Source: Agrypnia vestita (Eukaryota > Arthropoda > Insecta > Trichoptera > Phryganeidae). Taken from it: a stretch of 64,000 nt of DNA. The notes beneath the pieces are model-generated. The model saw only the letters and a program-made list of their open reading frames with translations, did no database searches and was not told where the DNA came from. Position numbers and translations under genes: made by a program. The stretch is from the NCBI GenBank assembly GCA_016648135.1, contig JADDOH010023075.1, positions 124,001 to 188,000 of the forward strand, written 5' to 3'. Positions 23,970-36,424 of this stretch are shown here, in pieces (within the stretch, counting starts at the first letter, position 1; every line of letters starts with the position of its first letter).

Positions 23970-25120
23970 AGTGCTTCAGCGCGGGGACAATCACTCCAAC
24001 CACGCAACTTTGCGAGAGGAACATTGAGAGACAATCTCGGTAATAAAACGGTACTTAAAAGCGTAATGTACCTATTAGACCCGACACAAAAGTTTGAGTA
24101 AATCTTGACCAGCGCCAGTGCCAATATTTTCTTTATATTAAGCTGGGTTATATGGACAATTATTTTATTGTTTTCATGCCAGTGACGTAACTAAAAAAAT
24201 GGGCTACAAAGCAAAATAAAAAAGGGCCCTCCTTCGTATGAATCAAATTGGTCTCCTTTCTTCTATAATACTCACACTTTTGTTGTGTATCTACGGACAC
24301 TATGTACTATCATTTGTGTTTTATTTTAGTTTATCAGTCCTATCCTCTCATTATTATCATGAAAGGATTTGAGGAAGATTACAAGTAGGAACCGTTATTT
24401 TTAACAGTTCTTTTTTCACTTTTTTTTCTATTCGTAAACTATGTATTTCTATTATTTTACCCGCTCATCGTGGCGAAATCTCCTCTCCCGACACATAACA
24501 CTTTAACAATATGGTCAGTGAAGATTATTTATTTATATCGACGCTCTAGTGGGCTTTTGGATTATATATTAAGTACAGGGTTTTTTACATACCTAACATA
24601 AAAACACATTTTATAATAATAAACCAAAAAATGAATAGAATTAAAACATATATTATATGGAATTTTTAATACTCATAACAACATAGAATAGAAGAAAAGG
24701 GAATGATATAATATTAATATTAATTATACAGTATTTTAAATAATGTTTCATGAACATCAAATTTTCAATAAACAAATCACTTTTAAAAGTAATTTGTTTA
24801 TTGAAAAACGTTATTCATCTTATAAACCTCATATAACATCAAATATCAACTGGCGAATTAAGTATTATATATTCCGTTTTTTTTATTAATCGTATTATGA
24901 ATCGAATCCGAAAACACATAATTCAAAATAAGTAAGTAAAACCTTAAACATCCGGTAATACACTAATTTATTTAAAAACAGCGGCATTTAAAAGATCGGA
25001 ATGGCGAAAAAGTCGTGAAATTAATACGCAGCACTAATGAAGTGAAATGTATAAACTAACAATAATGGTTATTGACGACGAAAAATTAAGCACAAATTGT
25101 ATACCAATTAACAATTATTT
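23970..25120. other. Intronic AT-rich stretch
   Basis: No gene is visible. It holds a 46-bp hairpin (24762-24807). A 'gtgacgtaactaaaaaaatg' segment near 24182 is repeat-like. Confidence 0.4.
24762..24807. repeat. 46-bp hairpin
   Basis: 'ttttcaataaacaaat' is followed by 'cacttttaaaagta' and the exact inverse 'atttgtttattgaaaa'. There is one mismatch in 23 base pairs. No flanking duplication was recognised. Confidence 0.65.
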
Positions 25121-25125
25121 ATATA

Positions 25126-25300
25126 GTCAAACCGTTATTTTAACCGGTTACATATGGTACAGTTATTTAGGATTTGTATCTGATTGTATCCATTATTGGT
25201 AACAAAGACACAACGGTGGTCTGGTACCGATGGTTGCCCGTCGATTTGTGAAAAATCAGTTGCCAATCATCAATGCAATAGATACAAATCTCAAAGAACG
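25126..25300. repeat. MITE family 'A', copy 2
   Basis: Shares 'gatttgtatctgattgtat', 'ttggtaac', 'ggtaccgatggt' and 'agatacaaatctcaaa' with the copy at 680-858, in the same order. The arms are inverted. The plus-strand ORF at 25230-25478 overlaps it and is not credible. Confidence 0.6.
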
Positions 25301-25309
25301 ATTAGTGCA

Positions 25310-26420
25310 TAAAATACCATCACTATTCAGATCCAACAATATTGAAGCTCACATACCGCTCCCATCACAATATCGAGTTCCTTATCGACCACGTTCTAAG
25401 CCTCGGCTGGTATCAGATTCGAATAACGAACGCGCCAAGCCGATAAGATTTTTTTATAAAGTTTTATTTAATCTTTGAAGTATTTGTGGCCACGGTGAAC
25501 AGTCACATTGTATTAAACGCAACGACAAATTTTCATTATAACTTATTTATTCTACAGCCATGTTCTGTCATCAAATTTTTGATGCTCTGTACAATATAAA
25601 ATGAAAATAGTGTGTGAATAATTTCACTTGAATAAATTCTCCGATCTGCTAAAAGTCTTGCAATAATCAGCCAAATTGGAATTTTCCAAAATAAATGTAA
25701 CGAATAGCTAATCAACGGCGACCATCTGGTGGGCGGGGGTTCGGGAATAATGGATCACCCGCCCAGCCTCGGTTCTTAGCGTACTTTATTTCAGACACGT
25801 TCAGTTTGGTTTCAATACCAATAAATAATTTTACGTATTACCTAAATACGATTTTAGAGCGAGACAGAGAAAGAACGTTAATTCGATTAACAATTGAATG
25901 GGAATTTTGTTTAAATTTTACTTGTTCTGGTACACCAAAATAAATACTCGACATTGTTTTTGTAGAAAAATATTGTACACCTACAGATTTTTTATTTTAA
26001 ATATGACGTGTCATTTTAAAACGTATTCAATTTTAGATAGTAGATACTGATACGAATACATTTTTAATATCTTTTAATCATTTTAGGTAAAAAGAACTGC
26101 CGCAGAATGTATATTTTATTTGTAATTTTTTTAAGTAATGACGTAAACTGATGTAAAACTTTACATACCTAACAAAATCTTTATCTAAGACTTAATAAGA
26201 TTTCTCCCTAATAAAAGAAGACAAATTAATATACATCGGAATAAATAAAATAATATAGACTGATTTTCTGGTTAGAAACCTTTAAAAAGTCAACATTATA
26301 CTCTTAAATAAGAATTTGATAATGATTTGCAGTCTTAAGGTGGAACAGCAAGATGACATGGCGCTAGCGAGGCATTGGGATCGATAATCTTAAAAAATAT
26401 CGATCTTTAAGTTTTGGAGG
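25310..26420. other. Intronic AT-rich stretch
   Basis: No supported feature beyond a short GC patch near 25725-25780. Confidence 0.4.
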
Positions 26421-26429
26421 CGCCTGCTA

Positions 26430-26700
26430 TCGATCAAGGTACACAGGCAATTCGCACTCAATTTGTATAGCTAACACAGCGTCGTTCCCTCGGCTGGACG
26501 CTCGGCCGTCAGCTATCAGCACTACCAGCAGGGCCCGGTCTGCTGCGGGTAACGAGCAACGTGTAAAGCGTGTAATGTGTGCGTGCAGGAGCGCCGTGGC
26601 GTCACGGAGCGACGCCGGCCCGTCACGCGCCGCGTCACCACCGAGTCGCCCGAACGTAAACACTGACACATCGTGCTTCGGACTGAATTACAAAACAGTA
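26430..26700. promoter_or_regulatory. CpG-rich island with possible short exon
   Basis: A roughly 230-bp GC-rich block lies inside the 18.9-kb intron. On the minus strand an Inr-like 'TCAGTG' near 26665 opens an 80-codon frame. On the plus strand 'gtgtgcgtgcag' could be an acceptor for a 25-codon Arg/Thr-rich frame that ends in TGA. The two readings conflict, so I record only a candidate promoter or 5' exon. Confidence 0.3.
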
Positions 26701-26704
26701 AACA

Positions 26705-28045
26705 ATTAATGAACTCTTCGGGAAGTAGGCACCGCTAATGATAATGATGACGTTCTCGCGTGCAATTCGAATATGTTCTAATTTCTTTAAAAATAATGCG
26801 TTTAGACGGGAAAAGTTGGGAGAAACTCACTGCAGTTGTTTTATAGCCGTCAGCGCCATCTATACATGGAAATAAAAAGCGAACAACAGTTTACGTTGAC
26901 CTTCAAAATTACAGACAATGTTTTGAAGTATTCTTTTTTTTACTCTTCTTTGTGTGCAGGTACGATTGTCATGTTTTATCCGTAGCTACCTAAACACAAT
27001 CTTCCGTCGATAACACCTTTCTGATATACGCAAATTTAAGAGTTTAATCCGCGTTTACTCAAAGTCATTATATGTTAAATGATATTCGTACACGGTGACC
27101 ATTTTACGACTTGTGTAGTTTCATGTACCTACACATATCTCGGGTCAAAGGTGGAGCGTAATAAATATTACAATACTATGACTCACTTGGAATAACACGG
27201 GATCAACAAAGATATTAATAATCATCAATAGGATAGTATTTTATTTGAGAATATTATAAATATAATTTAGATATACGTAATAAGCAGTAAACTTAATAGC
27301 TGGTAAAGAAGATGCGCGACCTCCGTGTATTTGGTTTTTTGTTGACGATAGTTTGAATACTGCAGAAATAAATACTCAACAGTCGATAAATAAGATAAGG
27401 ATTATTTGATAACTAATTAGCTTTATAAATTCAACGTACTTTTGAAGACAAGACTCAAACTTTGATTTGTTAGACGTCTAAATTTGGTAAGATATTTATC
27501 AAATTTGTTGGACGCCGATGACACAATACCCAGATGTGGAGAACAGCCGAAACCGTTTAAATTCGTTACAAACTCAATTAAAAACAGGATGAATGCTGAA
27601 AGGTGAGATAAGCCGGCGGGACTCATCAGACCGTTGTTGATGACATCGGATGCCCCCGGTGACCCCCGCCACAGCACTACGAGCAATGGCCAGCGAGAAT
27701 CCTCTCCGGAGAATTACGTCAGATAGATGTTCGTTGTGACGACAGTTCGCGTGAATTATGACGAGACAAAATCTCATGAATTATGCTAATATATAACCTT
27801 TTAAATAAATATCTCCGCTGGTTTTCATCGACTAACTGATTTTCTCAACGGACTCGAGACGAGTGGAAACAATTTTTTTGTGTTTTAAATATTTTAGTAA
27901 AGACATTATTATTATTTTGGAAATTATCAAAATAGTAACTACTCAAGTGTGTGTACATCGAAGATGTACTTCCTAAAAGTACTTATTTCATCGGTATTAT
28001 TGTATTATTCGGGATATATTAAGATCAGTATACAGAAGTAACGCG
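26705..28045. other. Intronic stretch
   Basis: AT-rich with scattered moderately GC-rich patches, for example 27610-27720. Overlapping minus-strand ORFs at 27423-27777 have no recognisable content. Confidence 0.4.
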
Positions 28046-28050
28046 AAAGT

Positions 28051-28175
28051 GCTACCGTCACAAACACGACCACAAAAGTTTGTTACCGTCACAAACACGA
28101 CCACAAAAGTTTGTTACCGTCACAAACACGACCATAAAAGTGTGTTACCGTCACAAACACGATCACTAAGCGCTT
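28051..28175. repeat. 31-bp minisatellite, 4 copies
   Basis: The unit beginning 'taccgtcacaaacacgacc' starts at 28053, 28084, 28115 and 28146, exactly 31 bases apart, with few substitutions. The open frame through it is a consequence of the repetition. Confidence 0.9.
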
Positions 28176-28179
28176 GTTC

Positions 28180-28405
28180 AGACACAGCAGGAACCGTGCC
28201 GTTTCAGAATCGCATGAGATCCGTGCGGGTCTTATTTACCTAGGTTTGTATGTGATCGTTCAGACATAACCGTGCGGTTAGTCAACCGCTGCGGTGCCCG
28301 CAACCCAACCGCTAGAAAATAGACCCGCACGGCGCCCGCACGATCCTATTACTATGGGGCCTTACGAGAGCGTTCAGTCGCGTTGCGGGCACCGCACGGT
28401 TCTCT
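28180..28405. repeat. GC-rich imperfect inverted repeat
   Basis: 'ccgctgcggtgcccgcaac' (28288-28306) pairs with 'gttgcgggcaccgcacgg' (28382-28399). Shared motifs such as 'gacccgcacgg' and 'ccgtgcgggtc' recur. It looks like a foldback repeat next to the minisatellite. The family is unknown. Confidence 0.5.
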
Positions 28406-28419
28406 GTGAAGATTTCTAG

Positions 28420-28860
28420 TGCATAATTTGGTCACGATGAGGTCAGTTTGCTCTCGTAATAAATAAACTGGGTTTATTTCCCGCCAGACGCGATCTTTGA
28501 TGATGTAACATCAGTAAGCCCTGAGGAGGTTAATGAGGGACAAAAAACCTGCACAGTTACGTAATCCATCATTTGCTTCGAATATTTTTATTCGTCTATT
28601 AGTCTGATGTATTAAACGCGAGTCACATCGTTCTGAGGATGCAAATTGACCAGTGAAGCGAGTTTTTTTTAATCGTATCCAACATTCCTGAACATACACG
28701 CCACCATGTTTTTAAGACAAAGTAAGAATAAAAAAATTTAACAACCGAGTAAATCAACTCGAGTGATGGAATCGTGAAGTTTGAAATCGCGGGCAAAACT
28801 CGTTTTTCAAAGGAAAAGTTTGCGAGACTTGTTTTGTATCGAAGAATAATTTGTTCCTTG
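28420..28860. other. Intronic stretch
   Basis: No credible gene. The overlapping minus-strand ORFs have no recognisable content. Confidence 0.35.
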
Positions 28861-28932
28861 AAATGCACAGCGCGAGATCCAGATCTCCGAGGCTCGGGGC
28901 CGGGCGGCACTGGCAGACCGGCCGGTGAGGGG

Positions 28933-28957
28933 TGACGTCACAGCCCACGTGACGTCA
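28933..28957. promoter_or_regulatory. Paired CRE-type bZIP sites with overlapping E-box
   Basis: The palindrome TGACGTCA occurs exactly twice, at 28933-28940 and 28950-28957. A CACGTG E-box at 28946-28951 overlaps the second. They sit in a GC-rich patch within the long intron. Full CRE palindromes are bound by CREB/ATF-type bZIP proteins. Function here is inferred from motif quality and pairing. Confidence 0.45.
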
Positions 28958-28959
28958 CT

Positions 28960-31940
28960 CGAGGAAAATGATTCACCGCTAACATCCGTGTTGGCTATGT
29001 GATGACTTTTTCTCGGCTAGTGCTCGCTCGTTAGACGTCGGAGTTTCCGAAGTCCAGACAAGGCCATTATAAATAATTCAAAGAACGGAATTAAATCGAC
29101 AAGAACACAATCTGCAATCTGGAAGAGATTTTCTGCATTGTGATACTGATAGTTGATAGTTTGTTGTATTTGAAGAATACGACATAAGTGAATATATTAA
29201 AAATGTACGTTCCACGAAATAAGCTTAGTAATTAAAATAGAGCGCAAGCATATTATTTTTGACGATGGTTGTTGGAAAATATTTAAATAAGCCAATATCC
29301 AAAATATCTTAAAGGGAAAAACTAGTGACAGTATTAACACAGTAGAAGAAATCTAAGGGAAGACATTCTGGTCTCGAGACTGAGTAAAATCATTATCAGT
29401 ATCTTCAGTAAAATATTAATGACGAGAGACTTGAGGGCTAAATTTCATCCTGTACACACTACAGTGCTGCAATATGTCTGGTGAAAAGCGATAATGATAA
29501 ATTATGAAATTTTATGCAATGTAAAGACGGAGACGGAATTTTGAATATTTCCAATGTTTATAAAGTTATTGAATATTAAGATATTGCGCACAACTTACAG
29601 AAAAGCTATTAATGTGATGTAAACACTGTAAACATGGTGTAACAGAACATTTTTGACTCGTAATTTAGGCAGGAATCTACCTGCAAAGTATTGTGGACTA
29701 GCTCTGTTACACCTGTTTATATCATAGCAAAAATGTAAAATGCCTATCAATAGCGTTTGATAAAATTAATCTTTTACAGGTGGTGTAAGTATTTTTGATT
29801 GTATTAAACGATTCTTCTTAAACGGTTCTTGATAACGGCAGTCTGCATCGTATCAGTAAATATAAATAATTAATAAATAATATAACCGATTCGATTCTGC
29901 ATATATAATACGTATTCATTCAATCTAGACTTGAATAATATATTGTATTTTATTATATATACATGTGTTACACCAACATTAGTCTTTCACAAAATAAAGA
30001 ATGATCTTCCAAACATAATAAATATTTTTAAATATAAATTACATATTATAATCTATTTTTAAACAAATTAAGAAATATATGAAAGAGTTTGGGTTGTACC
30101 CACATACTATTTTGGAAATCTTAAATAATTGGACCTTATTTTGTTAGTCATAATATAATTAATACGTATACAAAAATACACGAAAAGAATAAGACAATGT
30201 GTTTTTTGTAAGGATTATTTGGCACCTTATCAAAAGCACTAAAGTCATTAGCTCTGCCTAAATGTATTTTCAAAATTATTTTTGAAAATAAACGGTATCG
30301 TTTTTTCTCTAAAGGTAGAGGAAACATTTTACATAGTGTTTGAGATTGAACTTTCAAAACATTGAACATATAAGTGTCCAAAATAATTTCATTGCATAGG
30401 AAAACAAATATTGTATGTGTTTTGAATATTATTTAATATTTTATATTCAGTGAAAACTGCTTCAAAATTATTAAAAGTTCAATACTAATAAGACAATATT
30501 AAACTGTGGACAATATTAAGACAATATTAATCGTTCTAAAAAGGGATAGTTACATAAATTTAGGCAAGACGTGGGGCAAAAGTGGAAACAAAGCGTGAGA
30601 GACAGGCTATGATTGAAATAATAAGAAAGTTTTCATAAAGCTAAATTCGGAAAGATATATTCAGGTAGGATCAATATTGTTTGTTATTACTAGCTTAACA
30701 ATTTTTTACTCTCGCATGTTGTCAGTAAAATATATATGAAAAATTTTGTTCACGGTAAGTGCAAAAATCATAATAAAGCAAAGTTTTTAAATTTTGAAAT
30801 TTATTCTAATTTTGAATTTTTTACAGTAGAATTAAAATTATATTTGAAAAATGTACCATCACAATCGGAACAAAACATATCCACCTAATTCGTAGAATAC
30901 TCGTATTTGAAAAGAATGACATTTCATTCCGAATTACTGTACCTATCAGTTTCTTTTCAAATATTTGTGAAAATTTTAAATCGTTTTGAAACTATTTGTT
31001 GTTGACTTTTATTATGCCCGTCTCCTTTAATATATTTATTTATTTTCCATATAACGACTCATAACTGTGTACCAAATTACCATTTGACCTTTTGTTTAAG
31101 TTGATTTCTACGAGTCCCGCAAATATACGAACCAATTTGCCCTTTAAATACAGCATTGAACCAAAGCAATTTTCCGGCGCCGGTTTAACCTTGGAAATGG
31201 CATCTTGGAAATCATAATTAATTGGTACTCTTAGAAATGCCGAACAAATTAAACAATAATTACAGACACGGGAAATGTTTATGGTGAAGGATCGAGGAAC
31301 AGCGGCAATGTAAATCGTCTGTTTTATCTTACTACTACGTTGTTATCACCGAACGGAAAATGAGCGCGAAATACTAACTAGTCGTTCCAAGGCGGGCGAG
31401 CAATATTCCCGGCAACTTGGCGTAAATCTCGGAGTTCAGAGCTTTCTCCGAGGACGCTTTTTCGTTGAACCGACTTTAAATACACCATCCAAACCCATTA
31501 ACACCCATCAGCAATTGTAATGAGATTTCAAAAATCATAAAAAAGAAATGAACAATTAAAGAATATAAGTTTGCGTACGGCGCAATGCAAACTCGTACAA
31601 ATTTATGAAAATATATGTTATTGGTAAAAAAAAGTATAGAGATGTAGATGTCGAAGAAATAAAACGGCATTTTGAGGTAGAGCCTGCTGAAAAAAAGCGT
31701 TCAAAAATGTGTTACTTAAAGTTTGAAAAGTTTTATTTTAATAGAAAATTATATCCCAAAATTTTTTGCCCCTTTCGCCCTTTCGTACAGTTTTCTTACG
31801 AAATAGATAAAAACGTGGAAGTTCGTACTTAAATAAAACGCCCCGATATAAAAAAAAAACAACGGTCGCGACGCTTCCGGAAATTAATCGGAGATCGTTA
31901 GCATCGCGATCAGCTGTCATCAGAAAAGATATATTAAATT
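28960..31940. other. Intronic AT-rich stretch, about 3 kb
   Basis: No gene is supported. The 29664-29712 segment is a repeat copy shared with 40.84 kb. ORFs at 30148-30381, 31476-31670 and 31605-31832 are AT-rich and lack recognisable motifs. Confidence 0.45.
29664..29712 (+). repeat. Short copy of a dispersed sequence shared with 40.84 kb
   Basis: 'ggcaggaatctacctgcaaa' followed by 'gtattgtggac' matches, inverted, the sequence at about 40840-40882, apart from a three-base difference. Family unknown. Confidence 0.45.
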
Positions 31941-31949
31941 CAAGGTCCA

Positions 31950-32930
31950 TTCGTACGCTTGTCGGTTACGACGAAAATAGCGCAATACAAATACGAACCA
32001 TCCGGATCTGCTTTTCCGTGCGGCCGAAACTTTCTCGCGGCTCTTAATATCGCGGCGCGCGTCGCCGGCCAGCGGTGCCAGCTGCCAGCACGGGCGGCGT
32101 CAGCGCGCGCCGCACGCCGCACGCCGCACGCCGTCGGAAGGGCGGCACCGGACGCGGCCGCGGGACCGATAAGGCGGTACTTTGTCTCGTACACCGCTAT
32201 CGCAAAACTTAACTCCGAACGACGCACTCGCCCCGCGGCCGCCCGAGTGAGAATGCGGTCCGCGCGCGCAGATGCGAAGCTAATATAGTAAGGCCCGCCG
32301 ACGCTAACTCTGTACCCAGGTAACCGGTCGCCCGACCTCAGCGCGCGAAGAACGACATTTACAATTTGCGCGACACTTTCAAAGGCGCGTTTCGATCTGA
32401 ATCGAATTCAAATAGGCGACAGAATCGAATACCTTTCGAGCCGAACAATGTTTACGTCGGGAGGAGAGCTTTACGTTTAGCGTTAACACCCGGCCACGCT
32501 TCAAGTAACATCGCGAATCGTCCCGGCACTTTCGGCGGTTCCTGTCGGCCCGAGTTCCCCGGAGCTAGTCATGTCGAGCCGCGGCGGGCGAGGACATGCC
32601 GGTCGGACGCGCGCGCGACTCCGCGGCGACGCGGGTCAAACGGCGATTAAAACGCGAGAAAAGTTTCTCCCGACAGACACGTGGCGCGGCGCGGACGGCG
32701 ATCGGCCCCGGCGGTACGGTTGATACTGAATACTGAGTTGCGTTGTATTTGCGCGCTGTGTGCGCGGCGCGAGAGCGATAGAGACGGACAAAGAGGAACG
32801 CGAGGAGGAGGACGTGTACTAGAGGGTACAGAGTGCGCTGCGGAGTGAGGAGTGAGGAGTGAGGAGTGAGCGAGACCTCTGGCCGCTCGGTGCTCGGCTC
32901 GACGGGCTTCGACAAAAGTGTTTATGAGAG
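31950..32930. promoter_or_regulatory. CpG island, candidate internal promoter
   Basis: Nearly 1 kb is far richer in G+C and CpG than any other part of the window, with runs such as 'gcgcgcgcgactccgcgg' near 32610. The Inr-like TCAGT occurs twice on the minus strand near 32720-32735. 'gaggagtgaggagtgagg' repeats near 32845. ORFs open on both strands, as expected from GC richness alone. It lies within the 18.9-kb intron of the minus-strand gene, so an alternative promoter for the exons at 22.8 kb and beyond is the simplest reading. An unrelated promoter on either strand is possible. Confidence 0.5.
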
Positions 32931-32939
32931 CCGCGGCGC

Positions 32940-34785
32940 ACGTGTGCTTTATTTCATTTATAAATAAATATACCTAGATAAAGATACGAATATTTTTTGA
33001 TCGATAATTAACTTGATCATTTTACTCGCTTATTTAATGTTTTTAATTAAAATAACTTATATTATCAACATTAAAGGATAAGGAATATTCATTTAAGCGA
33101 AAAGTAAACGACAAAATAAATCAAAAACATATAAACATTATAGTACACAAAAAATAAGATGGAACGATAATGAGCGGACTAATTGACGATGACCAAAGAG
33201 GCTAGCCGCAGTTCCGCGCCTCCTGCCGGCAGCTGAGTCACGGGCCTAGTGACAGGCAATTCCGAGTGAGGGGATTCCGGTTCCTGGAACCGGTTTCCCC
33301 GAGAATCGTGCGTCAGCGGCACTCCACCGGGTCACGCGCCCTGCGGCGGCTGGCCACATTGCCGACCGCCGCGGACACTGCCGTTCCGATTGTTTCCTTA
33401 TTTGGTTTATGTGGAGAAAGATGACCGGCACTTTTACTTGTATTTGATAGTCCTTTTGTTGAATATTTTCGTGTTGTCCTTTTTATTAATGAAAAACGTA
33501 AATACATTATAACAATTCAGATGCTCGGTGTGATTCCATATTATGTAAAAAAAATACTGATTAAGTTTAAAAAAAACATTAGAGTTTTCTTTTTGAGATT
33601 TAAAAAAAACTAACCCATAAAAACCAAGTTTTTATTATACTCCCTTACTTTGTAAAATATAACAACAATTAAAGACGAATTAAAACATATTACATAACGC
33701 TAAACTTACAGTAATTTAATATATTTCCAAAATGTCGGATGTTTTGAGCTTTGATAAGACACTTCATGCTTTGAACATTAAATTCTAAAAACATTTGTCA
33801 GTCAATTTAGATTTTCGAAATTCGTAGTGAAGTACCTATTATGTATACCGATGGAGTAATTCAAATTTAGAAAATATTCCGCGACGTTATCGGGCCGCCG
33901 TTGCTAAGAATCAAACTTTTGTAATGATTCCAATTTGAAAAACTCTTAAAAATTTGAAAAATCCAAAATTATACTATAATAATAATTATTTTTTAACGAA
34001 AATGTGATAAATTTTCTTGATCGTTGCCACGAGTCTGCGTGCAAAGTTTCAGCTCGATTGGATCAAGGGAAAAGGGTCAAAAATCGATCCAAAGTTTTTT
34101 CGACGACAAGCCGGCAAGCAAGCAAGCAGACGCCACGAGTAAAAATGGAGGGAGTAAAAATGTATTAGAACATTTGAAGCGTCTTATCATAAATCGAATT
34201 GTTTTCAAAATCATATTGTTTACAGTCCAATAACACATACTCTGATAACCTACTTATAACTGCTGATAACATTAGTTTAACACTTCAAAAAACTTTTTCA
34301 TTACTCTATACATTAAAATAAAACAATACATATTTAAAATAGAGATGAAAGAACCTGACCCCGAGAGGACCTTTTTACTTCTTCAAAAAGAACTTGTTCA
34401 AATATTGCGACGCATTTCATCGAAAAATGAGGTCACTGTCATATAATAAGATTCCCTCGTATTATCATGATAACAAAATCATCATTATACCCTACGAAAA
34501 AATCAAGATTCCATGAGAAACGTTAACACATGTGAAATGTCGATATTTCATTAATTTTAGCGGAAACATTGGCTTTTATTTTATATTTGCAGGACTTTAG
34601 AGGAAGACATTAGCAGATGCGTGTGAAACGAACTAATTTATACCAAATTTATTTTACCAATATTAGTACTTTTTTATATAACATTTATCACGTGAAAATT
34701 GACAATGTATAGGTACTACAATGTTATATAAAGTCTTGTGGACATCAACCCTAAATAATTACCCGATCATATTGGTATAAGCCCT
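32940..34785. other. Intronic stretch
   Basis: AT-rich after a GC-richer segment at 33200-33400. The region 34020-34145 ends in 'caagcaagcaagcagacgcc', a SINE- or LINE-like tail. No gene is supported. Confidence 0.4.
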
Positions 34786-34788
34786 AAA

Positions 34789-34930
34789 GACCGGTTGCTA
34801 GATCAGTGTTTAGAATAATAGCAAAAATATAAGCAAAAAGCATAGACTTTTATGAAAACGAGTATTTTGATTGGTGGAAAATTCAAAAATCTATGCTATA
34901 CTCTTACTCCTGATCAAACAACCGGCCCGA
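34789..34930. mobile_element. PIF/Harbinger-type MITE, diverged copy
   Basis: The ends are 'gaccggttgctagatca' and 'tgatcaaacaaccggccc', inverted. The interior shares 'aaaatctatgct' and 'gattggtgga' (inverse of 'tccaccaatc') with the 23823-23967 copy. Confidence 0.6.
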
Positions 34931-34934
34931 AGTG

Positions 34935-36420
34935 AAAGTGTATAATTGTGCTGCGTCATATAAATATTGTTTCTATCTTGTGTGAACGGTTGGTGCATTT
35001 TAGTACAAAGTGCGGAGGAGTTCTCTAAAATGTCCACATTCAAAATGTTGACAATAAACGGGACGAATATGCTATCAACTAACTGACGCAACAACATCGA
35101 AGTGATGTATTGTTTTCTGCGAGAGTATATATATATAGTAACGTAAAAGCTATTAAGTTTTATTATTAACTAATTACTGCCTGGGTACCGAAGGAGTTTA
35201 GATGACTGTGTTAATATTTGCGTGGCTCACGGTATTCGTTTTATCACACCCCTAATCAACACTGATAGGAATTTTCTGCGGAGGTCCTAACTTATGTTGC
35301 TGGTGTCGGCCAGTAGTGAATATTCGGTGTATGTTGTTTATGTTCCGTAAAAATATCTGTCGTGCTTAAAACCGCGAAAGCAATTTCTTAAGGACGACGA
35401 TAACGCTTAACCTTAACCTAACTTAATCCTTAATATTAATGCTTAATGTGGTATCGTGCGCTGTGGGGTTTGCGGTTTAACAGGAAACAGTTATGCAACT
35501 ATAATTATCTGGTTTCTTCTACGCGGTCTTAAAATAGAGTAACGTCAAAATATTGCGATTAAAATAAACGTCATGAATTATGTCACGCCAAACGTGCGGT
35601 CACAGATAAGTGAATGAGAAAAAAAGAGAAAAATATAATTAATATAATATTTTTATATTGAATGCTTTATTTTAACAAATTTTATGAATACATTTAAAAT
35701 ATCTAATATATTTTGAAGACGATTTATATATAATTAAATCGGGAATTGGACTAATTTCTATTACTTACATATACGGTTTTTTTTACTGCGCGATAATCGA
35801 ATAAATTATGATCAATCAATAAACTTATGATATCATCAATGACAAATAGACCAATAGCCATAAATAAACAAACGTATGTATATTGCGTATAATATTTTCA
35901 AAAACTTAGGTACATTTAATAAACTTTCTTTACAGATTGCCATAAAGCAATTTATATTAGCACATACATTTTGAATTTATACTGTGAACTGCAATTAATT
36001 ATCCCTAATGAAATTAAAATAATAATCGATTTGAACAATTCCACTACATCAATAGATGATTGCAAATGATTGACATTTGACAAGCAAAGAAGCAAATTGA
36101 CAGTTGAAATACACGCAAAACATTTAATATGACAGCACATAAGGAATTATTAACAATATAGTTTCTGTAAGTGGCATGTGCGTAGTTCTCCCCTTTTTTT
36201 AAATACAAAAAAATAATACGATAGATAACTCAGAAATATTGAAAAAAATGCCAACTAAATTGTTGACATTTCACCCAGAGTGTAAAGAATATTTTATATT
36301 CAAAATTGAATGAAGAAGACTCCCGAAGTGTTTGCTACTAGCTACGAGACGCCCTCTATATGCATCACTGTCAGTAACGACCTGTTGACAATAGGAATGT
36401 TCCAAATAAAATAATGAATA
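34935..36420. other. Intronic stretch with dispersed repeat 'D', copy 2
   Basis: 35815-36175 is the uninterrupted counterpart of 19870-20335. Near 36332, 'tttgctactagctacg' recurs at 57182, another dispersed motif. No gene is visible. Confidence 0.45.
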
Positions 36421-36424
36421 TAAT

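Noticed and set aside
28051..28175. Possible CRISPR-like array
   Set aside because: Direct 31-bp tandem repeat without spacers.
31959..32915. Four ORFs of 94-116 codons in the CpG island
   Set aside because: Arg/Ala/Pro-rich frames on both strands, as expected from GC-rich DNA; no matched splice phases.
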